Shown: positions 11,020-22,572, numbered from the stretch's first letter. The stretch is DNA of 56,203 bases from Nemertoderma westbladi (GCA_032718475.1 JAUCBJ010003042.1:1-56203); one strand, 5' to 3'. Numbers and translations: made by a program. The notes: generated from the letters alone by a model not told the origin.

Positions 11020-12201
11020 CTAGTCATGTCGCGGCAAGGCAGATTTCGTTGTTCTGCTAGCACGCAGACTAAGTCTTACCTTGGCCACAATAAGGCGGTG
11101 ATCACTGGAGAAGGGTCGAAGTGTAAATGCATTACAGTCTTGTATAGAGCTCCTGTATTTCCTACGAAACAGAATATGGTCTATCTGGGACTTGTGACCA
11201 CTGGGTCCACTATGAGTCCATAGCTTTCCAGTTCGCTTCTTGAACTGGGTTCCAGCCAAAAACAATCCATTTCCAGAGATAAAATCCTGAAGATGGACAG
11301 AATTTCGGTTAACACTATTGCTATAGACCCAGGGGATGTAGGTGATTGATGCAGACTTGCATTAAAGTCTCCCAGGAATGTTAAGAATGCATGCTGATCC
11401 ACTCCATCAGTAGCTGCTTATAGATTGTGGTAGAAATTTTCCACCTCCTCTACAGGGGCAACACTAGTTGGAGAGTAGCACACAATCAGAACCACCTTAG
11501 GAAACTTCTTAGCCAGTCTTCCAGAACATGAGAAGTGGCAACGGATGATGCGGTTAGAGATTTGGTCTATTTTGTCCAATGCTGCATGTGCAGTTGGATT
11601 CATCAATAGACCAATTCCACCATTGCCACTATCATCTGCTGACGCGAGGGCGAGTTGCCAACCGCCCCATGTCCTTAATCAGAACCTCATCAGTCTGTCC
11701 AGTCTGCATTCGGTGCTCTTGAACACCCACTGCGCTAAGAGAAAGCTTATCTGCCAAGGCAGTCAGCTCACCTTGTCGCATTGGGGACCCGAGTGTTAGG
11801 GTGTTTACTGAGGCTAGTCTTGTGACTTGCCTCAGATTCACCAATGGCTTTGTTGGTCGGGGTGGAACATGAGAGTAGCCTCCAACTCCAGAATCCCTCT
11901 CCCCATCACAATCTGACCTTCCTGGTGACCCAGGTTTTGGGCCAGAAAGGTCATCAGGAAAGGGACTCAAAGAATTGTTGGCTGCTCTCTCTCCAGTAGG
12001 GGGTGAGACAGGCAGCCGGTCAGGAGTTAACTGACGCCTGTGAGGCCGATTGTGTCCGGTAATTCCACTGGCCTCTAGTGGCCGGACCTCCGCATTGCTA
12101 ATGTAATCCATAGTGGGGGTTGGGGGGTGCTTTTTTGCCGAGTCAGCTCTCGGGGCAAATACCACACCCTGGTTTGCCATTCCACAGGGTGGGTGTCGCA
12201 A
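11020..12201 (-). pseudogene. Endonuclease and N-terminal region of RTE-like element (frameshifted)
   Basis: The minus strand encodes an AP-type endonuclease in pieces. At 12201-11632 there is a Pro-rich N-terminus followed by LASVNTLTLGSPMRQGELTA and VGVQEHRM (the conserved Q-E pair). At 11606-11418 the frame continues and stops at a TAA that is CAA in copy A1. At 11402-11181 it carries LTFLGDFNA. After a frameshift near 11290, 11265-11020 carries the SQIDHIL and SSDHRL active-site motifs. At least one frameshift near 11640 and one near 11290, plus stops, disable it. The domain would nick target DNA to prime reverse transcription. Confidence 0.7.
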
Positions 12202-12605
12202 TGGAGTCAGATATGAGGCCCATCACCCATATCTACTCTGGCGCACATGATCCACCATTGGCTGTTGCATCTCATCTGCTGGGTCATGCCCTGTACCCTT
12301 GCTGCCAGGTGCAGGTCGCAGTGAAGTGCTCTCAGAGTGGACATGAGGACACTCTACTCATGACCAGCCATTGGTAGATCACCATCTGCCTGGTCAGGCC
12401 ATATACCCCTGCAGCCAAGTATATGGGTCCTTAATCCAGGACCAAGGGCGTCCTTATCCCAGAACGAAGGGGGTCCTAGTTACAGGACCAGATTTGCCCT
12501 AGTAAGAGGGTCTATGCAGCTACAGGTGGCACCTCCTTTATGCTGCATGGAGGTGGCAAGGTTTCTTGATCAATGACCTAGAATACCTGAACTGACCGGA
12601 CAAAT

Positions 12606-13020
12606 TAAGCAATCCAGGGTCAACCCAAAAGGCAAGTTTAAATACTCCTTATAATTTAAATATATATAAAAATATTACAGTAAAAATATAGCCCAAATTA
12701 ACGTTGAGCCATCTCTGAGGCACTCGTTGCTAAACACCAAGGGATGAGGGAAAGGGACCTCGCGTGTGTTTTGGGGGGTGTTCGGCGGCGCCTTCAATTC
12801 GCCCTCCTCCGGTCCAGTTCCATCTGCCTCCATGGTGGACGACTATCATGGCGCGGTTTGGGGTTCGGGGACGGTGCGGGTCTGTGGGGTCACGACATCC
12901 CCGCGCAGTATTGAAACTTTACAGCTTCATCCAATCACCACACAGGTTAACGCGCATCACCAACTAACAACATAACGTGGTGCACGTACATTTCTGAGCC
13001 CCCCCCCCCCCCCCCCCCCC
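12606..13020. other. Non-coding; ends in a C homopolymer
   Basis: A GC-richer stretch (about 12730-12960) followed by a run of about 23 C at 12998-13020. Two overlapping short open frames on the plus strand have no recognisable motif. A truncated element copy begins directly after the C run. Confidence 0.4.
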
Positions 13021-13150
13021 GTTTGCAGGACCAGCCAGTGCATAATCTTGTGCTTTGGTGGCCTCATGTAGTGAATAAGCGTGGTGGACAGCCCATGATT
13101 TTCTTTAGACGCCTGTTAAAGAACACTGGCCTAGAAGATGCGCGGATAAT
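13021..13150 (+). mobile_element. RTE-like 3'-end fragment, copy D
   Basis: The plus strand encodes a diverged QDQPVHNLVLWWPHVVNKRG motif followed by GQPMIFFRRLLKNTGLED. It is truncated on both sides and is bounded on the left by the C homopolymer run. The orientation is opposite to copy B. Confidence 0.65.
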
Positions 13151-14270
13151 ATCGAGAAAGACTTATGTGATACAGCGTTTTTTTTTTATAGATTGAAAAT
13201 CCCACATTATCTATAATTCTATCTGTTGATAGATTCAATACAGCTGCAATGCAACTCACCGATTATAGATAGCTATTTAACAGATGTTTTTCAATGCCAA
13301 TGTCTGACCACCATTTTTCCTATCAGTAGCTGGCTGCTATAGAACAATATCTGGCATAGGATGATCGGTTTAACGGGCCATCAAGACTCAATGTCGTGTT
13401 TGAAGGGTGCTACTGGGTTTTGGCATAAATATATAGCTGATAAGAATGCACAATGCATCAACGACGTCTTTGGTAACTTTTGAAACTACCATAATAATAG
13501 TCGTAGTAATTATGGAAAAAATAAATAAATATTATATAAAAGTTGGATTTCTTTACGTACCAAATTCATTATTTGGATTAACCACATTGTTATATCAATA
13601 TCGGTTACCGTGGTATACCGATGTACCGGGCGACTGCGCTTTTGGTAACCATGCAGGATGGCGTCTACAAGAACTCGTTCGTTGATTGGGTGGTTATGGA
13701 TGGTTTGGACCTCAGGTAGCAATGGTTCACTTATTTCCGGATTCTCAGATGCGGTTCCTAAAAACCCGTTTCGGTTTATATCGGATTTACCTGATTCGGT
13801 CACTTCTGCGAGAACACTAATTCTAGAAATCCCTGTAATATAATAATAAGATATCTTAATTATTATTTAAGATTGGTTTTATTTATTATAGATAATGTAA
13901 CATGAATAGGAATGTAGTTGTTTTATAAAATAATTCCGAGTTTAGTTTGAGCTGCAGGGCAACTAAGGCGGTGGGTTATCGAGTATATCATAGATCCCCT
14001 CTGTATCAAAAGTCCCGAGAACAGAAGCCGCGTTTCCGACGAGTATTGCATTCAGGAGGCGCTGGAGCAGGAATCAGTGGGACCAGAGTTCTTGTGTGGC
14101 GGAACCGATACGAGCACCGAGACTCCGGAGGAAACTTTCTGTAGCTGGCCCCAGGCGACCAAAAGTTTCAAATGCGATCGGAGTAAATAGGTAAAACCCC
14201 GGTCGACGAGATCTTGATATTTACGAGCCTTCACCGATTCCTGCCCCTCAGCGAGCTCAGCCCTCTATTA
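13151..14270 (-). other. Mostly non-coding; weak retroelement relic at ~13965-14260
   Basis: Most of this interval shows nothing I recognise. On the minus strand around 14260-13965, frames that shift twice give KARKYQDLVDRGF, then PIAFETFGRLGPATESFL, then RLLNAILVGNAASVLGT. This resembles a C-terminal block seen in some animal retroelement polyproteins. I treat it as a decayed relic of uncertain class. Confidence 0.35.
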
Positions 14271-14277
14271 TAAGAGG

Positions 14278-15345
14278 TAGCGCACGAACTTAGTTCCAAT
14301 CGCACATGTTCAAAGGCGTACTTATTTCCAATTGAAACGAATTTAGTTCCAAAATAAATTTTACAGAGACAAATTATTTAGATTTATTATTATTTATTAT
14401 TTATTATATTATTATTTAGACAAATTACAGAGATAAATTTTACTTGGTTCCAATCGAGGCGAACTTAGTTCCAATACCAGAATATCAAAACGAACTTAGT
14501 TCCAATGCATGCGAATTTAGTTCCAATGGAAGCGAATTTAGTTCCAATGGAAGCTAATTTAGTTCCAATGGATGCGAATTTAGTTCCAATGGAAGCGAAT
14601 TTAGTTCCAATGGGTACGAACTTTGTTCCAATGTTTCAATCGTGGGGATAGCCACATAGTAGGTGAAGCCTATTGTGTATTGCCACTATTTGGGGTGTCT
14701 CAGGGCAGGGTCAACAATAATTGTAAATATTTGTAAAACCTTTCTGTCATTTTTAAATAACAAATTATTATTAATGAATTAAAAATGTATAATTACACAT
14801 TTTGAAATATATATTAATAACGAGTATACTGATACTGACTGACTGAGTCTGTAGTATTATATATTCAAGTCATGCACATTGTGCCATTTTCACAGCAAAT
14901 ACAATATTTACCAGGTGTTTCGGTTTAGGTGGATGGGCGTTGTTTGGGTTAGGTGGTTGGGTGTAGTTTGGGATAAGATTGTTTTGGTTAGGAGGTTGGG
15001 CGTTTTGGATTAGCTATTTACAATAATTATTTAACCATCCACCTAATAGTGTCCTTAAACAGATTCTTCGCCAACTACGTGGCTCGCCCCACACCTGAAA
15101 CATTGGAACTAAATTCGCTTCCGTTGGAACTAAATTCGCTTGCATTGGAACTAAGTTCGCATCCATTTGGAACTAAATTCGCATCCATTGGAACTAAGTT
15201 CGCATGCATTGGAACTAAATTCGTTTTCGTATTTCTCTAGTTATTGGAAATAAGTTCGCCTAAATTGGAACTAAATGCGCCAAAATTGGAACTAAATTCG
15301 ATTCCATTGGAACTAAATTCGCATGAGGCTTAAATTGGAACTAAG
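14278..15345. mobile_element. Foldback structure with 21-bp minisatellite inverted arms
   Basis: The left arm (14278-14640) is tandem copies of a ~21-bp unit containing gcgaatttagttccaatgg. The right arm (15100-15345) is the reverse complement (ccattggaactaaattcgc). Each arm has roughly 8-12 units, some degenerate, and the left arm is interrupted by an AT-rich block at about 14350-14440. The ~450-bp centre holds another G/T-rich repeat (14920-15015, ggttaggtggttgggcgt). No transposase frame is present. Organisation as tandem repeats in inverted orientation is the hallmark of Foldback-type elements. Confidence 0.7.
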
Positions 15346-15407
15346 TACGGGGAATCCATTACAGCATTATAATTAGCTGTCCTATTCTGCAGGTTCATAA
15401 ATATACA

Positions 15408-15705
15408 GAATACATAAATAATAAAAAGTAAAAGTAAAAAGTATATTTTATTTGGCTGTTAGTTCATGGATTACACACAAAGTCTCAAGACTTAATTCCA
15501 GCGCTGTCCCCCCAGAACAAAACTCCCCAGAGGAAATTCATTTAGCTACCATTTAAGGACGCAATAAAGAGGTGCGCTCTGGCCAGTCTCTGCAAAGAAT
15601 TCGCGTCGAAACGAAAACTGTCCTGGTCCCCAAGTGGGGATTGAACACACGACCTCCGGAGAGATTCAATGTAACAACTACACCAAGGTGGAACTTTGCC
15701 CTTCA
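15408..15705 (-). mobile_element. tRNA-derived SINE-like element
   Basis: On the minus strand a tRNA-like head (about 15705-15630) shows an A-box-like ttggtgtagttgttacat and a B-box-like gtgttcaatcccc ending in a CCA-like ggggacca. It is followed by a ~190-bp body and an A/T-rich tail with tttac repeats near 15430. The acceptor and T stems pair only partly, so it is not a functional tRNA. The length and order (head, body, short-repeat tail) fit a SINE. The RNA polymerase III promoter would be internal. Confidence 0.55.
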
Positions 15706-18015
15706 TAAAGCAAATGAGTTATCATGACACTGATGATAAATATGAACAGATTATATGTACAGATTTCAAACAAATTTCTAAATAGATAACTTCTGTTGAA
15801 TTTTGACCTCGGGACAGAGTGGGTAACAGCAGATTCTGTGTCAAACTCTCACAAAAACTGTCCTAGACTCAGAGCATATGATCTAGAAGGATTCTAAACA
15901 ATTTAAAAAGACAAAAAGAATGAACAGATTTATTAGATGGTATGTTTTCGATAAATCGTTCATTATTATATAGTTTTCATATATTTTTCATTTATATATT
16001 TATCAATTATCGATAATTCTCTATCTGGTTTTTGATTTCAATGAAAAATGTTACTCAAATGAATACCGACATTTAAATTTATTCACGATGATAGCAAAGA
16101 ACCATCGTAAATGACAGTGAGATTACCTCCTGTAACATAAAGATGTTGGCCAAATTCAAACTTCCATTTGAATTGGTGAAGAAGAAACAGCATCTTCAGA
16201 CATTACTTTTACTTTGGTGCCTCTCATTCTATCTTCATCGCAATACTGTCCACTAGATAGGAAACTTTGATATTTACATATTATTAATATGGTCTTATTA
16301 TTATATGCATATTATACAGATTGATATTGTTTGAGTTTTGAGATGTTTATTTAAAGCAACTGTTATTTAATTTATTTTCAATTTAAGATAATAATATATA
16401 TCATTATTTTGTTTAAACAAACAAATAAACAATCACATTTAACAAACTTACCGTTGTTGAATAATTCAATTCCCAAGAATATAAATATATAACTTATAAA
16501 ATCCATTACTAAAGTATAAAAGGGGAACCATTCGTCACAACTAAAACATAATATGTTTTTATTAAAAATATATATATAATAAATCACAAATTATTGACTT
16601 TCTCAAGGGGGAAGAGCTAAAATTGTTTGCTTAGTGTTTTTTCTGTACCTGATAAAAAAAATAGGAACATGGAAATTATACCCAATAAACATTTTAATAA
16701 TATTATTATAGATTTCTGATAAATTAAATAGAAAAAAGGCAAGCATTTAATATAATTTGTTTAATTTGTTTGACCTTTGCAATTTTTAAATTCAGTTTCT
16801 TATTTTCGGTGAATCTGTGTACAGTTCCAAAGTTTAAATATTACTTTAAAGCATTGACTATGCTTTATATGCTTCTTATAGCACAATGTAAAAAAGGCTG
16901 TTTGTTTAATTTGTGTTACATACATACCGGTGCGGTACTAAGATGTTGACAGTAGTGTTCATAAAATGACGGCATTATTTTAACTCTTACATTTTATGAT
17001 GTACCAATTGAATCCGCGCACAAGTAAATGATACACAAAAGTCTTTAATTAATTAGTAATATATATTTGAATTAATTAATTAATTAATTATATTACTTAA
17101 TAAATTAATTACTGAATAAATTACTTCATGAATGTATGTAAGAAAAGTGTTAAATAAAATAATATATATATATAAAATATAATATATTTGAATTAATATA
17201 AACATCTAGCTGCTAGAATGCGCATTAAACGTTTTCCCAATTCGATGTTAATAAAAATGAACACATTTTTATAACTACAGCGGATGTTGTAGAGTGGAGA
17301 TTCATTCTACCGTGGAATACGATTGTTAATTGACTAAGTGCAACCTAATCTACACGTTCAGTGACCAAAGTGAATGAAAACAAGCGGTGCAATACTGGTT
17401 GGTTACCTGTGCACCCAGTACCAACATAGCCCTAGGGGGTTAGTTCGAGATTAAACCTAAAGTATGTCGACATTTAGGCCTATTGCTTACCTAGGGGGGT
17501 GGTGGCAATTAAGAAATTTATGTTGCCTGACTTTCTGCTGGATTTAAATGAACACGGCTCATTGAATGTGGAGTATGGATCCCAGATTGATGCAGTCACC
17601 CCATTTATGTTTGCATGCTCACATCTGGAATGTACTTGACAATATTTGTTCGAGATTTATTGGATAGTTTTCTTCGATAACTATTATTTTTTTTGTTTGT
17701 TCAGTTTCTCCTGTTAATGTAATAAATAATTGGGCGTTTTGAAATTCACAAAACAATCAGTTTGAATGTTGAATAAATCGATAATTATTGGTTGCTAAAC
17801 TATCTGGATTGTTTGTCTCTGATTGCTTCTTCATTGACGCGTTAGTAGTCTGTTACTTTGGTGATTCTTGCTTATCATGAGACAATAATTTTGTATTTCA
17901 GACGTATATTTATTTCGCCAATATTAGCAGCAAGGGGATTTCATGGTCTGTTGAGATTATAAGCAAACTTGTAAGTGAACAACTTATAGTCATACCCACA
18001 TCAAAATCTTAGACA
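15706..18015. other. AT-rich non-coding stretch
   Basis: No gene or element recognised. Simple AT repeats occur (17055-17200) and the sequence contains only short open frames. It is interrupted on the right by the Copia element. Confidence 0.45.
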
Positions 18016-18020
18016 CCATA

Positions 18021-18262
18021 TGTTTAAATTTATATAACATCATATTGTAATAATAATAATCATTGTGAAATATAATATAGTTAACGATAATAGGTGAGTC
18101 AGTCAATCAACATAGTGCAGCAATACCGGTACCGCGTAGTCCAAAGTACAAACCCAACACCAAGGCCATCCAACACCAACGACTACATACTAAAGCACCC
18201 CAGTACAGCAGTACCGGTAGGCCTACAATGATAATAAGTGAGTCATAAACTTAATAATCACA
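18021..18262 (-). repeat. Copia 3' LTR
   Basis: 242 bp, TG...CA on either strand. It contains two ccggta palindromes. The pol frame stops inside it at 18223. It differs from the other LTR at accgcg/acagcg and gtcata/gtaata. Confidence 0.92.
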
Positions 18263-20463
18263 TTCCTCCTCTTTTCTTTTGTTAGACCATCAGCCCACAT
18301 CTCAGTGGACGGAACCCAATGAACTTCACCATCTGGCTCTCGTAATACTTCGCGAATGGATGCAAGGTCAAGTTGCAAGCGCTTTTCTGTTGGAGGAGAA
18401 CCATTTGTAATACAGGAATACAAAGATTTGTTATCAGTGTATTGGTGTATTTTGAGACTTCGACCAGTCATTTCTTGTACCATTTCCTTAATATATATGC
18501 CAAGATCAACTGCTTCTGCCATAGCCAAACATTCCGCAGCTTCGGCACTTCTTGCAGTCCTTCTCAACTTGTAGCTTTTCCATGCAATCAAAGAATTTCC
18601 CCATATAATAAAATAGCCTCCAACACTACCATCATAACTAAATGAAGCATCTGAATATATAACTAGATAATCTTGAACAGATGAATATTTCAAAGTTATT
18701 GGCTCTTTCTTTACTGTCTTGATCATTTTGTTCAGCTCATATAAATGAGAAGTAGTACATTGATTGATGCATGTGGCTAATTGTGAAACAGCGAATGACA
18801 TGTCGGGCCGAGTAATCACACTTAACCATAGAAGCTGTCCAATGGCTCGACGTGCTGCACTAGACTCTTCTCCTTTAGCAACCACGTCATTGACGTCTAT
18901 TAAATCTATCTTTTCAGCATATTCAGCTTGCGTAATCTCATAATTTCGACCTCTTTTACGAATCTGTATTCCCAAAAATACAGACCAACTTTCACTAATG
19001 TCTTCAATCTTACCTATGTGAAGTAACTTCGATAATTTTGAAACAATATTATTCAAATGTGAATCCTGTCCAACTATAAGAATATCATCAACGTGTACAA
19101 CAGCAATACCAATGACATCTCCATTTTCATCATTAAATCTAAAAATAGCATGATCACATTTTAGCAATACTCCACCACAGTATTCGAAAACAAACTTCAG
19201 ACGTTCATACCAATTCTTTGATGCTTCTGTTAGCCCATAAACAGCCTTCTTTAGTTTCCATAACATTCCTTGTTCACAAAGAGCTTCAGGTGGTGGCTTG
19301 AGATAAATATCTCGTTTAGTTGGATTCCCTTGCAAAAATGCAGTTTTTATATCAATAATCTTTGAATTCCAGTTATTTTCTGAGCCATGCGCTAACGCTA
19401 ATCTTAAACTCAATTTTGTCGCTGTCGGTGCGTACCCATTCACTTCTTCAGTGTCCTCGAATCCACGTGCAACTAAACGAGCTTTAGGCACTTTGGAACC
19501 ATTGGTATTCTTATAGGATAGAACCCATCGTGTCGATATTACATTTGGTTTTGTTTCTTTTAATTCAGACCAATGAATTTCATTATAAATATCATTCACC
19601 ACCCATGATTGTAATTCATTTGCCTTTGCTTCACTAAATTCATCCTGGCCATAAAGAACTTGATTAAACTCGGAGATAAATGAAAAGTAATCAGGTTTAT
19701 GTTTATCTCTGGTCGATCGGCGCAATTGTTCTACTTTACCTTCTTTCTCATTCACTTTAGGAATTGGCTCTTGTCTGAGAAAGTTATCAGTTCCAATAGT
19801 TGCATTTGTCTCAGGCTGCATATTATTTTCCACTTCTTCATTAGAAATTTCAATGTCACTATCAGACTCTATTTCATGAATATCAGCACTATTATTTAGT
19901 TCATTGCAAGAGTTTTCAGGTGAATTAACAGATTTTATTTGTTCTTGCAAGAGTTCATTGCAAGTGTTTTCAGGTGAATTAACAGATTTTATTTGTTCTT
20001 GGGAATATGTCTGCTTTGTACGCATTAGTAATTGAGTTCGATGACATCGCAAATAACGACTTCCATGTTTAGCAAGAACTTCGGCACCATCCTGACCAAC
20101 AACCACAGCTGGCCCAGCCCAAACTTTATCCTTAGCTCGACGATAATATACTTGATCTCCAGCATTATATCTCTGCCCATTCTGACGGGTATTTGATCGT
20201 AAAGCACGTTTAATCCTTGCACTAGACTCAGCAGCAACGTAATTTTTCCGAGTAGAAACTATAGCCTGAATATGTTTCCCAACCATAGAAATCATATCTG
20301 TCTCTTCTAAAGCTGGCAATTGATCCGTAAGAATTGAATTAGTAATCGGTTGGCGCCCAAACACCAATTGATACGGCGAAAAACCAGTATGATTTAAATT
20401 GCAATTCTTTGCAAAAACAGACATTTGTAAAACAGTGTCTACAGACAATTCGGGTTGATCCAT
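18223..20463 (-). CDS. Copia Pol, RT and RNase H part
   Basis: 746 codons. After the end of the integrase (NLNHTGFSPYQLVFGRQP) and an acidic linker comes the RT: STRWVLSYKNTNGSKVPKAR, IDIKTAFLQGNPTKRDIYL, the active-site box VVHVDDILIVG, and GQLLWLSVITRPDMSFAVSQ. RNase H follows with YSDASFSYDGSVGG, AEAAECLAMAEA and YTDNKSL. The linker contains an in-frame 54-bp duplication (19901-20008) repeating LLQEQIKSVNSPENTCNE. The Met at 20463 is probably not a real start: the frame upstream joins the Gag-integrase frame after a one-nucleotide shift. It acts in virus-like particles to copy the element RNA. Confidence 0.88.
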   Translation of the reverse strand: MDQPELSVDTVLQMSVFAKNCNLNHTGFSPYQLVFGRQPITNSILTDQLPALEETDMISMVGKHIQAIVSTRKNYVAAESSARIKRALRSNTRQNGQRYNAGDQVYYRRAKDKVWAGPAVVVGQDGAEVLAKHGSRYLRCHRTQLLMRTKQTYSQEQIKSVNSPENTCNELLQEQIKSVNSPENSCNELNNSADIHEIESDSDIEISNEEVENNMQPETNATIGTDNFLRQEPIPKVNEKEGKVEQLRRSTRDKHKPDYFSFISEFNQVLYGQDEFSEAKANELQSWVVNDIYNEIHWSELKETKPNVISTRWVLSYKNTNGSKVPKARLVARGFEDTEEVNGYAPTATKLSLRLALAHGSENNWNSKIIDIKTAFLQGNPTKRDIYLKPPPEALCEQGMLWKLKKAVYGLTEASKNWYERLKFVFEYCGGVLLKCDHAIFRFNDENGDVIGIAVVHVDDILIVGQDSHLNNIVSKLSKLLHIGKIEDISESWSVFLGIQIRKRGRNYEITQAEYAEKIDLIDVNDVVAKGEESSAARRAIGQLLWLSVITRPDMSFAVSQLATCINQCTTSHLYELNKMIKTVKKEPITLKYSSVQDYLVIYSDASFSYDGSVGGYFIIWGNSLIAWKSYKLRRTARSAEAAECLAMAEAVDLGIYIKEMVQEMTGRSLKIHQYTDNKSLYSCITNGSPPTEKRLQLDLASIREVLREPDGEVHWVPSTEMWADGLTKEKRRNVIIKFMTHLLSL
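18263..18281 (-). promoter_or_regulatory. Copia polypurine tract
   Basis: The minus strand reads caaaagaaaagaggaggaa immediately before the 3' LTR: 18 of 19 bases are purine. This is the expected primer site for plus-strand DNA synthesis. Confidence 0.85.
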
Positions 20464-22553
20464 CTGAACCCGTTGAAAAGTCTCTTAATTAAAGCATTAT
20501 GGCGTTCCACTGTGCCGTTAGCAAAAGGGCAGTAAGGGGGAGATGTTCTGTGATATATATTCAATTGATCACACATTTGAGTGAATGAATTTGCACTAAA
20601 CTCACCACCATTATCAGCTAAAACCTCTTTGGGGTTGCCATATATAGAAATCCAATTTCGAAGAAATGATTCTTGAATAACATCAGTGTCCTTACTACGA
20701 ACCCTAACCGCAACACTATATCGAGAAAATAAATCAATCACATGTAGGGCCTTAAAACTTTTATTCGATGATTTATCAAAAATATCAGTTAAATCAACCG
20801 CCAAAAATTCATTAAAGTCATTTCCAAGACAATAAGTAACAATTGGTCGAGCAACAGGCTTCTTATGAACTATACAATTGTCACAAGAATTACAAATATC
20901 TTGAATTTTCTTACTATCTGTTTTGTAACCTCCATTGGTTAACAACTTTTGCAATTTTTCAGGACTTGAATGACCAAATTGCTTGTGGAGCTTTATAAGT
21001 TCATCATTTGTTAGTATTTTATTTTCTCTAGGCCTATTTATTTCTCCATCATCAGCGAGTAATGTGGTGAAAACACTCCCTTTATTTAAAACATATTGTT
21101 GATCTTTTGAAAATAGAGGTAATATAGGATGACCACTTGGTAAATAATGTAATAAAACGGATATGTTTTTAACTGAAATCACATTTTGTCTTAAATCGAT
21201 ATTGGCTTCCATCCGTTTCAATGACACAATTGAAATCAGCAGTGGAAGATTACCTCTGATTACATCAAGTGTTAAACTATATTGTTTATCTTGGATCCAA
21301 ATCGGTATTGTTACTTCAAATAATGCATATCTTTTCTCACCACCACCAAAAACAAAAATGGCTGATGATGAATGTTTCTGCACGAGATTCTGGAATTTCA
21401 CTGGCAAATATTTACAAATACTGTTAAACCATTCAAGACTGGCAACACTTCGACTACAGGCTGTATCTACCAACCCATATGGTCCGTTGTTCTGATTATT
21501 AAAATAATTCTCACCTGTGATAAATGACATGGCATAAAATGAATTTCCCGAATTCCGATTTTCTGGTTCATGGCTTTCTTCATCTATTGGCCTAACCTCT
21601 GTAGCCCAATTTGCGCTTGCGCCCGTGCCCATATCATGTTGGCAATTCCTTCGCCAATGCATTGTCGAATCACAAATCGAACATCGACGTTCGCTATTCG
21701 GACCTGAAACACCTTGTCGACCTTGTTCCCGACCAGGTTCTCTACCTGACCATCCCGAAACTTGTCGACCTGGACTGTAGATTGTTGAATTCCTATTTCC
21801 TGAATTGTAATTAAAGTTATCTCGTCGATTGGAGTAGTTACCTCTAAACAAAGCAGGTCGTCCACCTTGCCCTCTATATGCAGGACCACGATATCCACCA
21901 AAGTATCCGCCTCGGTAATTCTGTGTCGAAAATGTTGGTTCAGTTTTAATTTCCCTTTCACTACCGTAAGTTTCAGGTATTACAGAAGGCATGTGTACGG
22001 CTGCTGATGTGTAAATTCTTAACAAAGTAGACCTAATGTAATCAAAAGTAAGCTTACTAGACGGCATAACAATGCGACGTTCTTTTTCCTCTAAACCAGA
22101 CTTCATGAGTAATTCAGCACCCAAAACAGCATCTCCCAAATTCATTTGGCAGGAATTCATTTCCGAATATAACTTCTCAAATTCTAAGATATATTCACGC
22201 ATTCCTAAATCGGCTGAACGTATGAATATTTTAAACTTGGTATATGTTTCGTAAGCATAGTCATCATCTGCAGTCAGATAAATTTTATCTAAAACTTCAA
22301 TTACTCTGTCTAAACCATTTTGATGGTTTATAATGGAAACATCTAATTCTAATGCTTTATCTTTCGCACGGCCTACTAACCCCATAGTCACAAGAGCTCC
22401 ATGCTTGTTTTTCGCCACATCTGTAACAGCCGACCACAAGGCTAGTTCCTTTTTCCAATTACGGTAGTTACCTCGTTCAGAGTTGAAAATCGGTGGATTC
22501 TTTATTAGCATCTTCTGAATACCGGTACCGGTATTTTCCCTAGCCGTCGCCAT
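20439..22553 (-). CDS. Copia Gag, protease and integrase part
   Basis: 704 codons starting 31 bp inside the 5' LTR border. The Gag domain is at 1-200. An Arg/Gly-rich stretch (GGYFGGYRGPAYRGQGGRP) is followed by a CCHC zinc knuckle (CSICDSTMHWRRNC). The protease has active site GLVDTACSRS. Integrase has the HHCC finger (HKQFGHSS, then CNSCDNC) and the catalytic DDE residues in FLAVDLTDIF, VLADNGGEFS and NGTVERHNALIKR. The frame runs out in a TAG at 20439, where the Pol frame takes over after a single-base shift near a T4 tract. The rest is undamaged, so the shift may be a recent mutation, a sequencing slip or, less likely, a recoding site. Confidence 0.88.
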   Translation of the reverse strand: MATARENTGTGIQKMLIKNPPIFNSERGNYRNWKKELALWSAVTDVAKNKHGALVTMGLVGRAKDKALELDVSIINHQNGLDRVIEVLDKIYLTADDDYAYETYTKFKIFIRSADLGMREYILEFEKLYSEMNSCQMNLGDAVLGAELLMKSGLEEKERRIVMPSSKLTFDYIRSTLLRIYTSAAVHMPSVIPETYGSEREIKTEPTFSTQNYRGGYFGGYRGPAYRGQGGRPALFRGNYSNRRDNFNYNSGNRNSTIYSPGRQVSGWSGREPGREQGRQGVSGPNSERRCSICDSTMHWRRNCQHDMGTGASANWATEVRPIDEESHEPENRNSGNSFYAMSFITGENYFNNQNNGPYGLVDTACSRSVASLEWFNSICKYLPVKFQNLVQKHSSSAIFVFGGGEKRYALFEVTIPIWIQDKQYSLTLDVIRGNLPLLISIVSLKRMEANIDLRQNVISVKNISVLLHYLPSGHPILPLFSKDQQYVLNKGSVFTTLLADDGEINRPRENKILTNDELIKLHKQFGHSSPEKLQKLLTNGGYKTDSKKIQDICNSCDNCIVHKKPVARPIVTYCLGNDFNEFLAVDLTDIFDKSSNKSFKALHVIDLFSRYSVAVRVRSKDTDVIQESFLRNWISIYGNPKEVLADNGGEFSANSFTQMCDQLNIYHRTSPPYCPFANGTVERHNALIKRLFNGFRWINPNCL

Positions 22554-22572
22554 TACAGCATTATCGTTTACG

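Larger units (their letters stand above)
8845..12605 (-). mobile_element. RTE-like non-LTR retrotransposon, near full length but decayed, copy B
   Basis: The best copy of the family. Minus-strand order is a 5' leader (12605 to about 12200), an N-terminal and endonuclease region (12201-11020, broken), reverse transcriptase (11010-8887) and a 3' end with a tag-repeat tail near 8845. It is inserted about 30 bp from a Cys-loop receptor exon in the same orientation. The 5' leader is also found, inverted, at 24160-24345. Fragments of the 3' end are at 565, 3045, 13020, 23505 and 40335. Clade placement (RTE/RTEX group) is inferred from the C-terminal motif style. Confidence 0.85.

Noticed and set aside
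14278-14640. CRISPR-like or bacterial repeat array
   Set aside because: The 21-bp units are tandem without spacers and have an inverted partner array at 15100-15345.
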